Shown here piece after piece: positions 7,346 to 14,416 of a DNA stretch of 64,000 bases. The notes beneath the pieces were generated by a model. The model had not been told where the DNA came from. It did no database searches and was given only the letters and a program-made list of their open reading frames with translations. The translations under genes were made by a program, and so were the position numbers. Source of the DNA: Caldilineaceae bacterium. Its GTDB lineage: Bacteria; Chloroflexota; Anaerolineae; Caldilineales; Caldilineaceae. The DNA lies in contig JAJEDJ010000007.1 in NCBI GenBank assembly GCA_022821545.1, positions 1 to 64,000 of the forward strand. Reading direction: 5' to 3'. Positions within the stretch are counted from its first letter, which is position 1. Each line of letters starts with the position of its first letter.

Positions 7346-8638
7346 GTGGCCGAGATTATCCCCATGCCCGACCTGGGTTTTGAGGCCGGTGAAGGTGAAC
7401 TTTCGGTCTGGTTGAAGGGCGTGGGCGACGCGGTGGCGACGGGCGAACCGATCGCCGAATTCGAATCGGACAAGGTCACGCTGGAGGTGGAGGCGCCTGT
7501 TGCGGGCGTCCTGCTGGAGCATCTCATTCAGCCCGGTGAAAGCGCAGGAGCCGGCGCGCCGATTGCCCGGGTTGGTGAGCCGCATGAACTGTCAAGCCCA
7601 TCGCCGCCAGCTCAAGCGCCGGCGCCCCCGCCGGTGAAGCCGCCCGGAGAAAGGGCGCCTGAAGTAAGGGCGCCTGAAGTAGAGTCGCCGGCCGATCCGT
7701 TGCCGGCCGCGCCGCAGGAGAGCCGGCCGCTGGACCGCGTGCCGGCGGAACCCGTTGGGAACGGCGTTTTGGCGACTCCGATTGCACTGCGCATGGCCCG
7801 TGAGCACAATCTGGATTTGCGGCGGGTGGCCGGCAGCGGCCCCGGCGGTCGGATTTTGCGCGGGGACGTGGAAAATCACCTGGCGGAGGCCCGTCCGGGC
7901 GCGATCGAGGAGGTCGCCCCGCGCCCGCCAGAGGACGGCAACCGGTCTCGGCCTGCAGGAACTGAAGCTTCATCGCTGCGGCGGGCGATTGCGCGGCGCA
8001 TGAGCCTGAGCAAGCAGACGATCCCGCACTTTTACATTACCAGCTCGGTCACGATGGACGACGCGCTGGCGCTGAGAAAGCAGTTCAACAGTGAGTTTCC
8101 GCCGGACATGCAGGTTACCGTGAATGACATGGTGATGAAGGCGGCGGCCCTGGCGCTGCGCGATTTTCCCAACCTGAACGCGTCCTACGTAGACGACCGC
8201 ATCGACGTTCATGCCGAGATCAATGTCGGTGCGGCCGTTGCAGTGGACGGGGGTGTAATGAAGGTCGTCAGCCGCCAGACCGATCGCAGCCCAATTGCCG
8301 ACGTCGCCCGCGAAAACAGAGCCATGATAGAGAGGGCGCGGGCCGGCAGGGCCACGCCCGAGGACGTGTCGGGCAGCACCTTTATGGTAAGCAACCTGGG
8401 CGGCTACGACACCGATCACTTCGCCGCGATCATCAGCCCGCCGCAGGCGGCGATCCTGGGTGTGGCCACGGCGCGGGAGACCGCGGTCGTCGAGGCGGGC
8501 CAGGTGGTGGTGCGGACGGTGATGCAGGTCACGATCTCCGCCGACCACAGAGTGACGGACGGCGCCGAGTGCGCACTCTACCTGAAGAGATTGAAGGAGC
8601 TGTTGGAGGCGCCGATCAGGCTGTTCCTGGGCGGGTGA
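7346..8638 (+). CDS. aceF: dihydrolipoamide acyltransferase (E2) of the 2-oxoacid dehydrogenase complex
   Basis: E2 carries the acyl group on a lipoyl arm and transfers it to CoA. The 430-residue protein has a single lipoyl domain at the N-terminus (lipoylated K43 in the ESDKV turn), a Pro/Ala/Glu linker, a peripheral-subunit-binding domain at about 142-178 (TPIALRMAREHNLD, then GSGPGGRILRGDV) and the catalytic domain ending in DHRVTDG near residue 400, whose histidine is the general base. The GTG at 7346 is the start: GGGAGG lies five bases upstream and the lipoyl fold begins at once. The same frame runs open far upstream inside the E1 gene, but that part is a shadow. Paired with the E1 gene it should form pyruvate dehydrogenase. 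Confidence 0.93.
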   Translation: MAEIIPMPDLGFEAGEGELSVWLKGVGDAVATGEPIAEFESDKVTLEVEAPVAGVLLEHLIQPGESAGAGAPIARVGEPHELSSPSPPAQAPAPPPVKPPGERAPEVRAPEVESPADPLPAAPQESRPLDRVPAEPVGNGVLATPIALRMAREHNLDLRRVAGSGPGGRILRGDVENHLAEARPGAIEEVAPRPPEDGNRSRPAGTEASSLRRAIARRMSLSKQTIPHFYITSSVTMDDALALRKQFNSEFPPDMQVTVNDMVMKAAALALRDFPNLNASYVDDRIDVHAEINVGAAVAVDGGVMKVVSRQTDRSPIADVARENRAMIERARAGRATPEDVSGSTFMVSNLGGYDTDHFAAIISPPQAAILGVATARETAVVEAGQVVVRTVMQVTISADHRVTDGAECALYLKRLKELLEAPIRLFLGG

Positions 8639-8690
8639 CAGGCCCAGGATCATTGGAGCACGGAATCCGGCGCGGGGCGGCGCGACGTCA

Positions 8691-8746
8691 GGTTGGACAC
8701 TTCAGGTTGGACACTTCAGGCTGGACACTTCAGGCTGGACACTTCA
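8691..8746. repeat. four 14-bp tandem repeats at the dioxygenase stop codon
   Basis: GGYTGGACACTTCA occurs four times head to tail (8691-8704, 8705-8718, 8719-8732, 8733-8746). Units 1 and 2 have GGTT, units 3 and 4 GGCT. The last three bases of unit 4 are the stop codon (TGA on the minus strand) of the oxygenase gene. Confidence 0.95.
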
Positions 8747-9550
8747 GAACAGGGCCCCGTAGGCCTCGAAGTAGGCTTCGCTGGTCATCGAACCCCGCCC
8801 TGGCATCTCGAACGCCCGCTGCGGAAACGGCAGCGAAAAAAGGGAAAAGGTGAATCGTTCTGCGGCCCTGTTGTCGCTCAGGCGAACGCGGTGATTCATT
8901 GCTTTGATCGCGCCCTGGGTCCACATCTCCATCAGGTAGCCCGGGTAGACCAGGATCCTGTCCGTAGCGTCGACTGATTGCCACTCCAGTACCCCGTTTT
9001 CGCCAGCAAGCTGCAACTCCAGCTCTTCGTCGACACCAAAAGGGAACACTGTGAACAGAGAGGCATCGGGATGCGCGGAGAGCCGCGTGTTGCCGGCCGC
9101 GGTAGAGGTGAACTGCTGCAGGGGCGGATAGTAGTTGCTTGAGACCATGTGGCCGGCGTTGCGGCGGTAGAAATCGAGCAGGCCGGGGACGTCAAGCTGC
9201 GCAAGCAGGGCGGTCTCCAATGAACGCACCGTCTTCACGACCTCTTTCCAACTTCCCTTCAGAAAGCCCTGAAACTCTGCGGGGTAGCGGTCCACCGGGT
9301 AGAACTCGGAGAGGACAAAGGTGCTGATGAGGTCGTCCTCGGCCTGATGGCTGCTGTCGGTCTGGCCGTAGAAGGAAAAGCCGTCGTAGGCGTACCCGTA
9401 TCGCTTTTGAAGAAAGCGGCGTTGATAGTCTCGATCTCTGTGGATGAAAGATTGAAACGCCGCCAGGGGTTCGGAACAGTCCAGGGCGGCGAAGGAAGTT
9501 ACAAGGTATCCTCTCGACTTCAGGTGGTCTGCGCTGTGCCGGTCGGTCAC
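8744..9550 (-). CDS. Fe(II)/2-oxoglutarate dioxygenase, isopenicillin-N-synthase-like, last gene of the thiamine-type operon
   Basis: The 268-residue protein has the core of the isopenicillin N synthase/2OG-Fe(II) oxygenase family: HPDASLFTVF with H160 and D162 as iron ligands, the distal histidine H220 (AMNHRVRLS) and R232 (RFTFSLF) in the position that binds the 2-oxoglutarate carboxylate. Family members are usually over 300 residues, so this is a compact form, with a shortened N-terminal domain. The GTG start at 9550 lies 18 bp after the stop of the ABC ATPase gene, and a GGAG precedes it. It should therefore be transcribed under the TPP riboswitch of the operon. Its substrate is unknown; a thiamine-precursor or thiamine-breakdown compound taken up by the linked transporter is the obvious candidate, but this is inference. 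Confidence 0.82.
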   Translation of the reverse strand: MTDRHSADHLKSRGYLVTSFAALDCSEPLAAFQSFIHRDRDYQRRFLQKRYGYAYDGFSFYGQTDSSHQAEDDLISTFVLSEFYPVDRYPAEFQGFLKGSWKEVVKTVRSLETALLAQLDVPGLLDFYRRNAGHMVSSNYYPPLQQFTSTAAGNTRLSAHPDASLFTVFPFGVDEELELQLAGENGVLEWQSVDATDRILVYPGYLMEMWTQGAIKAMNHRVRLSDNRAAERFTFSLFSLPFPQRAFEMPGRGSMTSEAYFEAYGALF

Positions 9551-9568
9551 GGGGCGGCTGCTCCATTT

Positions 9569-10345
9569 TCAGAGTTTCAGGTGCGCAAGCGCGTTGCGCT
9601 TCAGAGTGAGAAAGTCCGGTTCGAGGATTGTATTCTCGTCTCGCGGATGGGGCAAGTCGATCTTCAGGTCGGCGGTGATGCGGCCGGGGCGGGGGCTGAA
9701 GACGAGCATGCGATCTCCGAGCAGCAGCGCTTCGTCGACGTCGTGGGTGATGAAGAGAATCGTCTTGGAGAAACGCCTTCTGACGCCCAGCAGCCACTGC
9801 TGCAGCATGCGGCGGGTGAGGGCGTCGAGGGCGCCGAAGGGTTCATCGAGGAGAAGGATGTCGTAGCCGGCCAGGAATGTGCGCAGCAGCGCGGCCCGCT
9901 GCCGCATTCCGCCCGAGAGTGTGCTGGGCCAGTTGTTTTCGAAACCGTCGAGCCCGAACAGGGGGAGCAGTCGACGCGCCTCTTCACGGGCTGCGTAGCG
10001 GCTGCCTCCCGCCAGCTCCACGCCCAGGATGACGTTGTCGAGCACAGTGCGCCAAGGCAGCAGGGTATCCCGCTGGGGCATGTAGCCAAAGCGCCCCTGC
10101 CGATCGGACGCGTTCGGCAGGGGCCGCCCTTGCAGATAGATCTGGCCGCTGTCCGGCTGTACGAGGCCGGCCAGCAGGCGTAGAAGAGTGGACTTGCCGC
10201 AGCCGCTGGGGCCGATAATGGTCAGGAACTCGCCCGCTTCGACCTTGAAGGTCAGGTCGACGAGGGCATCGACCTGACCGTGCGGGCCCCGGCGGGGGCT
10301 GCCGCCGAAGGACTTGGAAAGAAAATCGACCGCCAGTAGTGTCAT
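9569..10345 (-). CDS. ABC transporter ATP-binding protein of a thiamine-precursor-type importer (ThiZ/SsuB-like)
   Basis: This 258-residue ATPase has Walker A GPSGCGKST (45-53), the Q-loop (MPQRDTLLPWRTVLDNV), signature LSGGMRQR near 147, Walker B ILLLDEPFGALD and the switch histidine in FITHDVDEA. The MPQ..LLPW..V.DN pattern is that of the nitrate/sulfonate/taurine/pyrimidine group (NrtD, SsuB, TauB, ThiZ). The start overlaps the end of the substrate-binding protein gene by 4 bp. With the TPP riboswitch at the head of the operon, the cargo is best read as thiamine or a pyrimidine precursor such as formylaminopyrimidine or HMP. Confidence 0.9.
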   Translation of the reverse strand: MTLLAVDFLSKSFGGSPRRGPHGQVDALVDLTFKVEAGEFLTIIGPSGCGKSTLLRLLAGLVQPDSGQIYLQGRPLPNASDRQGRFGYMPQRDTLLPWRTVLDNVILGVELAGGSRYAAREEARRLLPLFGLDGFENNWPSTLSGGMRQRAALLRTFLAGYDILLLDEPFGALDALTRRMLQQWLLGVRRRFSKTILFITHDVDEALLLGDRMLVFSPRPGRITADLKIDLPHPRDENTILEPDFLTLKRNALAHLKL

Positions 10346-11370
10346 TCTCGTTCGGGCAGGAACTCGTTCGTAAATGCGGCCTCGGCGTCAAACGACTCGA
10401 TGATGCCGTTCGCCATCAGGAAGTCGGCGTACCCCTGCCAGATGCCGCCGGACTGGATACCCCACTGGGACGCGGCGGCCCGGTACTCTTTGGACAACCA
10501 TGCCTGGCTAGTCCGTACCAGATCGGCGTCCAGATCCGGATTGGCCGCAAGCAGGATATCCGCTGCATCTTCCGGATTTTCGATTGCGAATTCATAGCCC
10601 CGGGCCGATGCCTCGACAAAGGCTCGCACAGTGTCAGGATCGTCCGCGATCATGGCCTCGCTCGTGATCAGGATCGGCGTATAGTAGTCGGGAATGCAGT
10701 CCAGATAGTCTTTGAGCATGACAATATCCAGCTCGACGCCCTGGAGCTCGGCGTTGATGCCGCCCCAGCCGTAGAATATCCAGACAAAGTCGACCTGATC
10801 CGCTTCCGTAACCGACAGGAAATCGGCCCAACCGATGTCTATAAACTCGATATCCTCTGCCGACCCGCCCTCACACTGCATCAACAGGTCGATAGTGGGA
10901 AATTCGATGGGAGAACCGAAAGAGCCATAGCGCGTACCGGCCATAGCGGTGGGCGTCGTGATCCCCTTTCCCGCGCTGCTTCTCGAAGCGAAGCCGGAAG
11001 TGTTGTGCTGGATAATGGCAGCGACGGACACAACCGGCACACCTTCATTGCGGGCAAACGTAGTGCCCTCCTGGTAGCTGAACCCAAAGTGGGCGGAACC
11101 GGTGCCCACGACTTTATGCACGTCGGACTGGCCCGGAAGGACGATTTCCACGTTCAGGCCGGCCTCCTCATACCAGCCCTTTTCGCGGGCTACGTAGATT
11201 CCCGTGTAGTTGGTATTTGGGGTCCATCCCAGCATAAGGGTAACGTCGGTCGGCGAGGCGGCGGCGCCATCGCCGGTAGTGGCGGGCGCCACAGGAGCGC
11301 AGGCTGAAACCAGCAGCAACGCAGAAAGCGCTGCAATCAACAGGACTGAACGTCGCATTCGTTTGGTCAT
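10342..11370 (-). CDS. ABC transporter substrate-binding lipoprotein, NMT1/THI5-like (ThiY type)
   Basis: The protein binds the transported ligand outside the membrane. From the ATG at 11370 it has 342 residues, a signal peptide ending in the lipobox LLVSAC, then the NMT1/THI5 fold (LMLGWTPNTNYTGIYVAREKGWYEEAGLNVE, a GSAHFGFSYQEG segment, and a VDFVWIFYGW ligand-pocket region). GWTPNTNHTG-like openings are typical of ThiY-type binding proteins for formylaminopyrimidine. An AAGGAG site lies just before 11370; a further 17 codons upstream are in frame but follow no ribosome site. The CCCFC iron motif of the eukaryotic and Legionella THI5 pyrimidine synthase is absent, and the signal peptide argues for transport, not synthesis. 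Confidence 0.9.
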   Translation of the reverse strand: MTKRMRRSVLLIAALSALLLVSACAPVAPATTGDGAAASPTDVTLMLGWTPNTNYTGIYVAREKGWYEEAGLNVEIVLPGQSDVHKVVGTGSAHFGFSYQEGTTFARNEGVPVVSVAAIIQHNTSGFASRSSAGKGITTPTAMAGTRYGSFGSPIEFPTIDLLMQCEGGSAEDIEFIDIGWADFLSVTEADQVDFVWIFYGWGGINAELQGVELDIVMLKDYLDCIPDYYTPILITSEAMIADDPDTVRAFVEASARGYEFAIENPEDAADILLAANPDLDADLVRTSQAWLSKEYRAAASQWGIQSGGIWQGYADFLMANGIIESFDAEAAFTNEFLPERE

Positions 11371-11385
11371 CTTCGTCTCCTTAAA

Positions 11386-11415
11386 TGGATAGCCGGCAAA
11401 TGAATAGCCGGCAAA
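11386..11415. repeat. two 15-bp tandem repeats in the leader of the NMT1/THI5 gene
   Basis: TGRATAGCCGGCAAA occurs twice (11386-11400 and 11401-11415), just upstream of the ribosome site of the substrate-binding protein gene. It lies in the 92-bp gap between the permease and that gene. Confidence 0.85.
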
Positions 11416-11462
11416 GGCCAACTGTGTGTTGCGGGATGGCGCCGGCCAGCGGCAGTTGAATG

Positions 11463-12227
11463 TCAGTGGCCGCCGCTGCGTTCCTCAAAGTACCAGGGCA
11501 TCGTTCCACGCTCGATTGCAAAGACGGTCAGAAACAGGAGAATGCTCAGGAGCGAAATAATGACGATGGTTGAGAAGACCTGGGCGGTCTTGAAGGCCGC
11601 CGACGATCGCAGCAGGAATATCCCCAGCCCCTGTTTGGCGCCAACCCACTCTCCTACGACCGCGCCAGCTACGCTATAGGTGGCGGCGATTTTCAGGCCC
11701 GAGAAAAAGTAGGGCGCGGCGGCCGGCAGCCGAACCTTTAGCCAGATTTGAGGCCGCGTCGCCCCCATTGAGCGGAAAAGGTCGATCATTTCCGGTTCGG
11801 TCGAGGTCAGCCCGTCGCTTGTATTGATGGCGATTGGGAAGAAGCAGAACAGCGTCACAACGATTACTTTGGGCGCAATGCCAAAGCCAAACCAGATGAT
11901 CAAGAGGGGGGCAAGCGCAAGAATCGGCACCGTTTGCGAAATAACGAGCAGGGGATAGACAGCCCTGCGCAGCATGGGGGAGTAGTCGAGAATTGCGGCC
12001 ACGGCAACACCGGTCATCAGGGCGACTCCAATGCCAATGGCGACTTCCAGCATCGTCTGGCCCACGTGGACGCCCATCAGGGCACGCGTGGCCCAGAACG
12101 CCTGCCAGATCGCCGAGGGCGCGGGCAAGATCCACTTCGGGACGGCCATTGCAAGTACTGCCAGTTCCCAGCAAACGGCGAGAGAGATCAGCACGATTGC
12201 GGGGACGAGGAGCCGGGCGTTCCTCAT
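11463..12227 (-). CDS. ABC transporter permease of a thiamine-precursor-type importer (ThiX/SsuC-like)
   Basis: A 254-residue integral membrane protein with about six hydrophobic helices. The cytoplasmic EAA loop that docks the ATPase reads DLFRSMGATRPQIWLKVRLPAAAPYF, typical of the nitrate/taurine/pyrimidine permease group. The N-terminus begins directly with a membrane helix. The ATG overlaps the stop of the thiamine-binding protein gene by 4 bp, so the two are translationally coupled. It forms the importer with the adjoining lipoprotein and ATPase. Confidence 0.9.
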   Translation of the reverse strand: MRNARLLVPAIVLISLAVCWELAVLAMAVPKWILPAPSAIWQAFWATRALMGVHVGQTMLEVAIGIGVALMTGVAVAAILDYSPMLRRAVYPLLVISQTVPILALAPLLIIWFGFGIAPKVIVVTLFCFFPIAINTSDGLTSTEPEMIDLFRSMGATRPQIWLKVRLPAAAPYFFSGLKIAATYSVAGAVVGEWVGAKQGLGIFLLRSSAAFKTAQVFSTIVIISLLSILLFLTVFAIERGTMPWYFEERSGGH

Positions 12228-12523
12228 GGGGCATCTTCTCGAAACTTGGAGACCAGCCCGTCTATCGTCGTTCCACCAGCGGACTCGCCGATCTTTATGA
12301 TGGTAACGACACGCTCGACGCCGTCTACAAAGCAGGCGCGATGAGCTGCTTTGGCCACCTCCAGACAGGTGTCAAGGTCTCCTTCAACCGTTGTCCCCAT
12401 TGGGCCGACTGCATATTTCAGGCCGGATGCCTGAATGACCTCGATGGCGCGGTCCACAACCGAGTAGGCATCGCCGCCGGTCCCGGGAAGCACTTCAATA
12501 TCGACAATCACGGTGTTGGACAT
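12224..12523 (-). CDS. MTH1187-family thiamine-binding protein
   Basis: This 99-residue protein matches the MTH1187/YkoF-type thiamine-binding family (formerly DUF77): VDIEVLPGTGGDAYSVVDRAIEVI, then SGLKYAVGPMGTTVEGDLDTCLEV and VVTIIKIGE. These small cytoplasmic proteins form ferredoxin-like oligomers that bind thiamine or the HMP moiety. AAGGAG lies at the right distance from the ATG at 12523; 44 upstream in-frame codons belong to the riboswitch and terminator and are not translated. It is the first gene of the operon, directly behind the TPP riboswitch and terminator, and probably buffers or senses the imported vitamin. Confidence 0.88.
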   Translation of the reverse strand: MSNTVIVDIEVLPGTGGDAYSVVDRAIEVIQASGLKYAVGPMGTTVEGDLDTCLEVAKAAHRACFVDGVERVVTIIKIGESAGGTTIDGLVSKFREDAP

Positions 12524-12542
12524 CGTGTCTCCTTTCGCAAAC

Positions 12543-12567
12543 AAAAAAACCGCCCTGATGGGCGGTT
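12543..12567 (-). terminator. intrinsic terminator of the TPP riboswitch
   Basis: AACCGCCC-ATCA-GGGCGGTT forms a perfect 8-bp stem with a 4-nt loop, followed on the minus strand by a T tract (TTTTTTT overlapping the last stem bases). It lies between the riboswitch aptamer and the thiamine-binding protein gene, so ligand binding would stop transcription of the operon. Confidence 0.9.
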
Positions 12568-12603
12568 GGCGTTGCTTGCAATGTGCGGTTCTTCCACTTA
12601 TCG

Positions 12604-12714
12604 CTAAGGTTCCTACGCCAGCATTACCTGGATCAGGTGTGTCGGTCATCTCCACAGAGCGCCATTCGGACGCAGAAGGAGATTTCTCAGCCCAGTTCTT
12701 CCGAGCTCCCGATT
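12604..12714 (-). promoter_or_regulatory. TPP (THI-box) riboswitch aptamer
   Basis: The minus strand contains the conserved THI-box elements: GGGCTGAGAA (near 12690) in the pyrimidine-sensing arm and ACCTGATCCAGGTAATG followed by CTGGCGTAGGAA (12610-12637) in the pyrophosphate-sensing arm and closing stem. A 7-bp ATCTCC/GGAGAT stem links the arms with a longer than usual optional loop. A terminator follows at once, so the switch should act by transcription termination. This supports the thiamine assignment of the whole operon. Confidence 0.95.
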
Positions 12715-12766
12715 GCGAATCAGTTGTTCAGGTGCGGAAGCGCTCACCTCAAGCGCAATCAGGCTT

Positions 12767-12795
12767 ATTATATTTGACAACCACTCAGAAGTCAA
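12767..12795 (-). promoter_or_regulatory. promoter of the TPP-riboswitch operon
   Basis: TTGACT (12795-12790), a 17-bp spacer and a perfect TATAAT (12772-12767) on the minus strand. Transcription would start near 12760, about 45 bases before the aptamer. Confidence 0.8.
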
Positions 12796-12809
12796 GCCGG
12801 AAAGCGGCT

Positions 12810-12913
12810 GGGGTGCATCCCAGATTTGGGGTTGACCAGAGTAGCAGGCTGCGGAGCCCAGTGGTTCTCCCCAGAGGTAGCCAGAAACTCGCCCCCATTT
12901 TGGGATGCACCCC
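12810..12913. repeat. 104-bp inverted-repeat element, MITE-like
   Basis: GGGGTGCATCCCA at 12810-12822 is matched by its exact reverse complement TGGGATGCACCCC at 12901-12913. The homology continues inward with differences (GATTTGGGG against CCCCATTT). No open frame lies between. A related palindrome, GGGATGCATCCC, occurs near 1376, so the motif is scattered in this genome. It could be a miniature transposable element or a REP-like structure; no target duplication was recognised. Confidence 0.5.
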
Positions 12914-12927
12914 TGGAATTTCTTCAT

Positions 12928-12956
12928 TTGCTATGGCGATTCAGATGTGCTATAAT
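12928..12956 (+). promoter_or_regulatory. candidate promoter
   Basis: TTGCTA (12928-12933), 17 bp, then a perfect TATAAT (12951-12956). It starts 15 bp beyond the inverted-repeat element and reads toward the small open frame at 13011 and the secreted protein gene at 13333. Confidence 0.55.
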
Positions 12957-13010
12957 GAGATTCCACGGAGAATTCGGATACACTCAGTTGTTTTGAAGGC
13001 TGTCTATACC

Positions 13011-13106
13011 ATGGGCCCGCCGGAAACCAGATTCCGCTGGGCGATCGCGACGCTCATCATGCTGCAAACCCTAGGCTGTCGCCGCGGGAGTGGCTACCCC
13101 CCATAA
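13011..13106 (+). CDS. possible small lipoprotein (31 residues)
   Basis: A short frame about 50 bases after the promoter start encodes MGPPETRFRWAIATL, a hydrophobic stretch and LQTLGC, which looks like a lipobox, then a short basic tail and stop. No clear Shine-Dalgarno is seen. It may be a real lipoprotein, a leader peptide for the downstream secreted protein or chance. The sequence from 13107 to 13332 shows no gene. Confidence 0.2.
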   Translation: MGPPETRFRWAIATLIMLQTLGCRRGSGYPP

Positions 13107-13332
13107 TTAGCATATACATTTGAAGGGCTAGCATTATCGCAGACGCCGCTCTGTCCCGTGCAATCTCAAGAGGATGCCTCTGAGAACTTCCGGCGCGCCT
13201 CCTGACCGGGACCACCTCCGCCCGGCCGGCGGCGTCATATGGATCGCGCTCAAACCGAATTTCAGTCAATCTGCAACCGCCGTTTGGAGCCACATATGAT
13301 CCGTACACTCTTACGGTATGGAGGTAAACATC

Positions 13333-14340
13333 ATGAAGCAGATGCAGAGAAAGACCATGCCAATTGGGGCGTGCGTTCTGGCTTGCTGCGTGATTGTCGC
13401 TATACTCAACAAAGCGCCCGCTGCGGCACAAACCGCTGTCGGGCCATGCTTTGTTGTCGGGAGCATCTGGTTTTTCAACCTTAATGGCGTTACGCAAGGC
13501 CCGTTTCATACTCGGGATCTCTGTGAAATAGAACGCTACAGGCACTATTTTCCGTTGACAGCTACGGCTGCAGCTGAGACAGCTACGGCTGCAGCTGATA
13601 CAGCTACGCCCACGGCTACGGCTACAGCTACGGCAACGCCCACGGCAACGGCAACGGCTACGGCTACGCCCACGGCTACGGCTACGCCCACGGCTACGGG
13701 TACCATTACCCCTATCCCTACCGCTACGGCTACACGGAGACCAAGCCCGATTCAGGGAAGGGCCACGGCTACATCCACGGCTACGGCTACGAGTACCGCT
13801 ACCCCCACCGCTACATGGAGACCAGGTCCGATTCAGGGAAGAGCCACGGCTACACCGAGACCAGCGCCAATTCAGGGGAAGGCCACGGCTACACCGACGC
13901 CAGAGCCGCAGTGGTCTTTTTCAAGTGGAAATCCGTATGGAGATAGGGCGTGCTTGCCGAACCATGCGGGTCGGCCCCTGGCAATCTGTGAGGATGGCAG
14001 TATCCATTTATTTGGCGCCTCATCATATACGATAACCACTTTCCCATACGGGATTTTGGTGGAATCAGCTTATGCAGATGGCAAGCCATACATCTTCTTT
14101 ATCAAAAATGGGGAGGCAGAACTGTTGGACAGGCCTATTCCACCTGCGCCGGAATGCTTCCCTAACCACGCAGGTCGCCCTCTGGCAATCTGTGAGGATG
14201 GCACGGTGCATCTGTTCGGCGCTCCGTCCTATGAGATAACTCCGTTAGAGGACGGGATTTTGGTTACGTCATCCTATGCCGATGGCAAGCCATATGTTTT
14301 CATTCTGCGGGGCTATGAAGTCGAATTCCTGCACTGGTAG
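13333..14340 (+). CDS. secreted protein with Thr/Ala/Pro-rich stalk and duplicated C-terminal domain
   Basis: No known family was recognised. The 335-residue protein starts with a signal peptide (hydrophobic core about 12-28, AAAQ cleavage region), then a short Cys-containing segment with VGSIWFFNLNGVTQGPF. A Thr/Ala/Pro stalk at about 75-190 is built from TATATPTA-like runs and three copies of R-P-x-P-I-Q-G-R/K-A-T-A-T. Two similar C-terminal domains of about 60 residues follow, each with PNHAGRPLAICEDG, HLFGA-SY-IT, GILV-S-YADGKPY. GGAGG eight bases upstream fixes the ATG at 13333. The layout suggests a surface protein that displays a paired small beta domain on a flexible, perhaps glycosylated stalk. 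A strong terminator follows. Confidence 0.8.
   Translation: MKQMQRKTMPIGACVLACCVIVAILNKAPAAAQTAVGPCFVVGSIWFFNLNGVTQGPFHTRDLCEIERYRHYFPLTATAAAETATAAADTATPTATATATATPTATATATATPTATATPTATGTITPIPTATATRRPSPIQGRATATSTATATSTATPTATWRPGPIQGRATATPRPAPIQGKATATPTPEPQWSFSSGNPYGDRACLPNHAGRPLAICEDGSIHLFGASSYTITTFPYGILVESAYADGKPYIFFIKNGEAELLDRPIPPAPECFPNHAGRPLAICEDGTVHLFGAPSYEITPLEDGILVTSSYADGKPYVFILRGYEVEFLHW
13592..13735 (+). repeat. GCTACG/CCCACG hexamer-type coding microsatellite
   Basis: Units of six bases (GCTACG, GCAACG, CCCACG and close variants) are repeated through the stalk-coding region, encoding Thr-Ala and Pro-Thr pairs. Because the unit is a multiple of three, slippage would change stalk length without breaking the frame. 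Confidence 0.85.
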
Positions 14341-14359
14341 ACGCAGCCTGCCAAAACAG

Positions 14360-14393
14360 AAGAGGCCGGCTCTCTGACGAGAGCCGGCCTCTT
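14360..14393. terminator. bidirectional terminator hairpin
   Basis: AAGAGGCCGGCTCTC and its exact reverse complement (14379-14393) form a 15-bp stem with a TGAC loop. It lies 20 bp past the secreted protein gene and 23 bp before the stop of the convergent ABC gene, so it can serve both; T-rich sequence flanks it only weakly. Confidence 0.8.
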
Positions 14394-14416
14394 GCTCTTG
14401 AACGACCGGGGACAAC

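Noticed and set aside
9347-10183. 278-codon + strand frame over the dioxygenase and ABC ATPase genes
   Set aside because: It is antisense to two proteins with clear family motifs and has no motif of its own.
10342-11370. THI5-type pyrimidine synthase instead of a transporter component
   Set aside because: The protein has a signal peptide with lipobox and lacks the CCCFC iron motif; it sits with a permease and ATPase.
13592-13870. CRISPR-like or satellite array
   Set aside because: Units are six bases and lie within an open coding frame; no constant repeat/unique spacer pattern.
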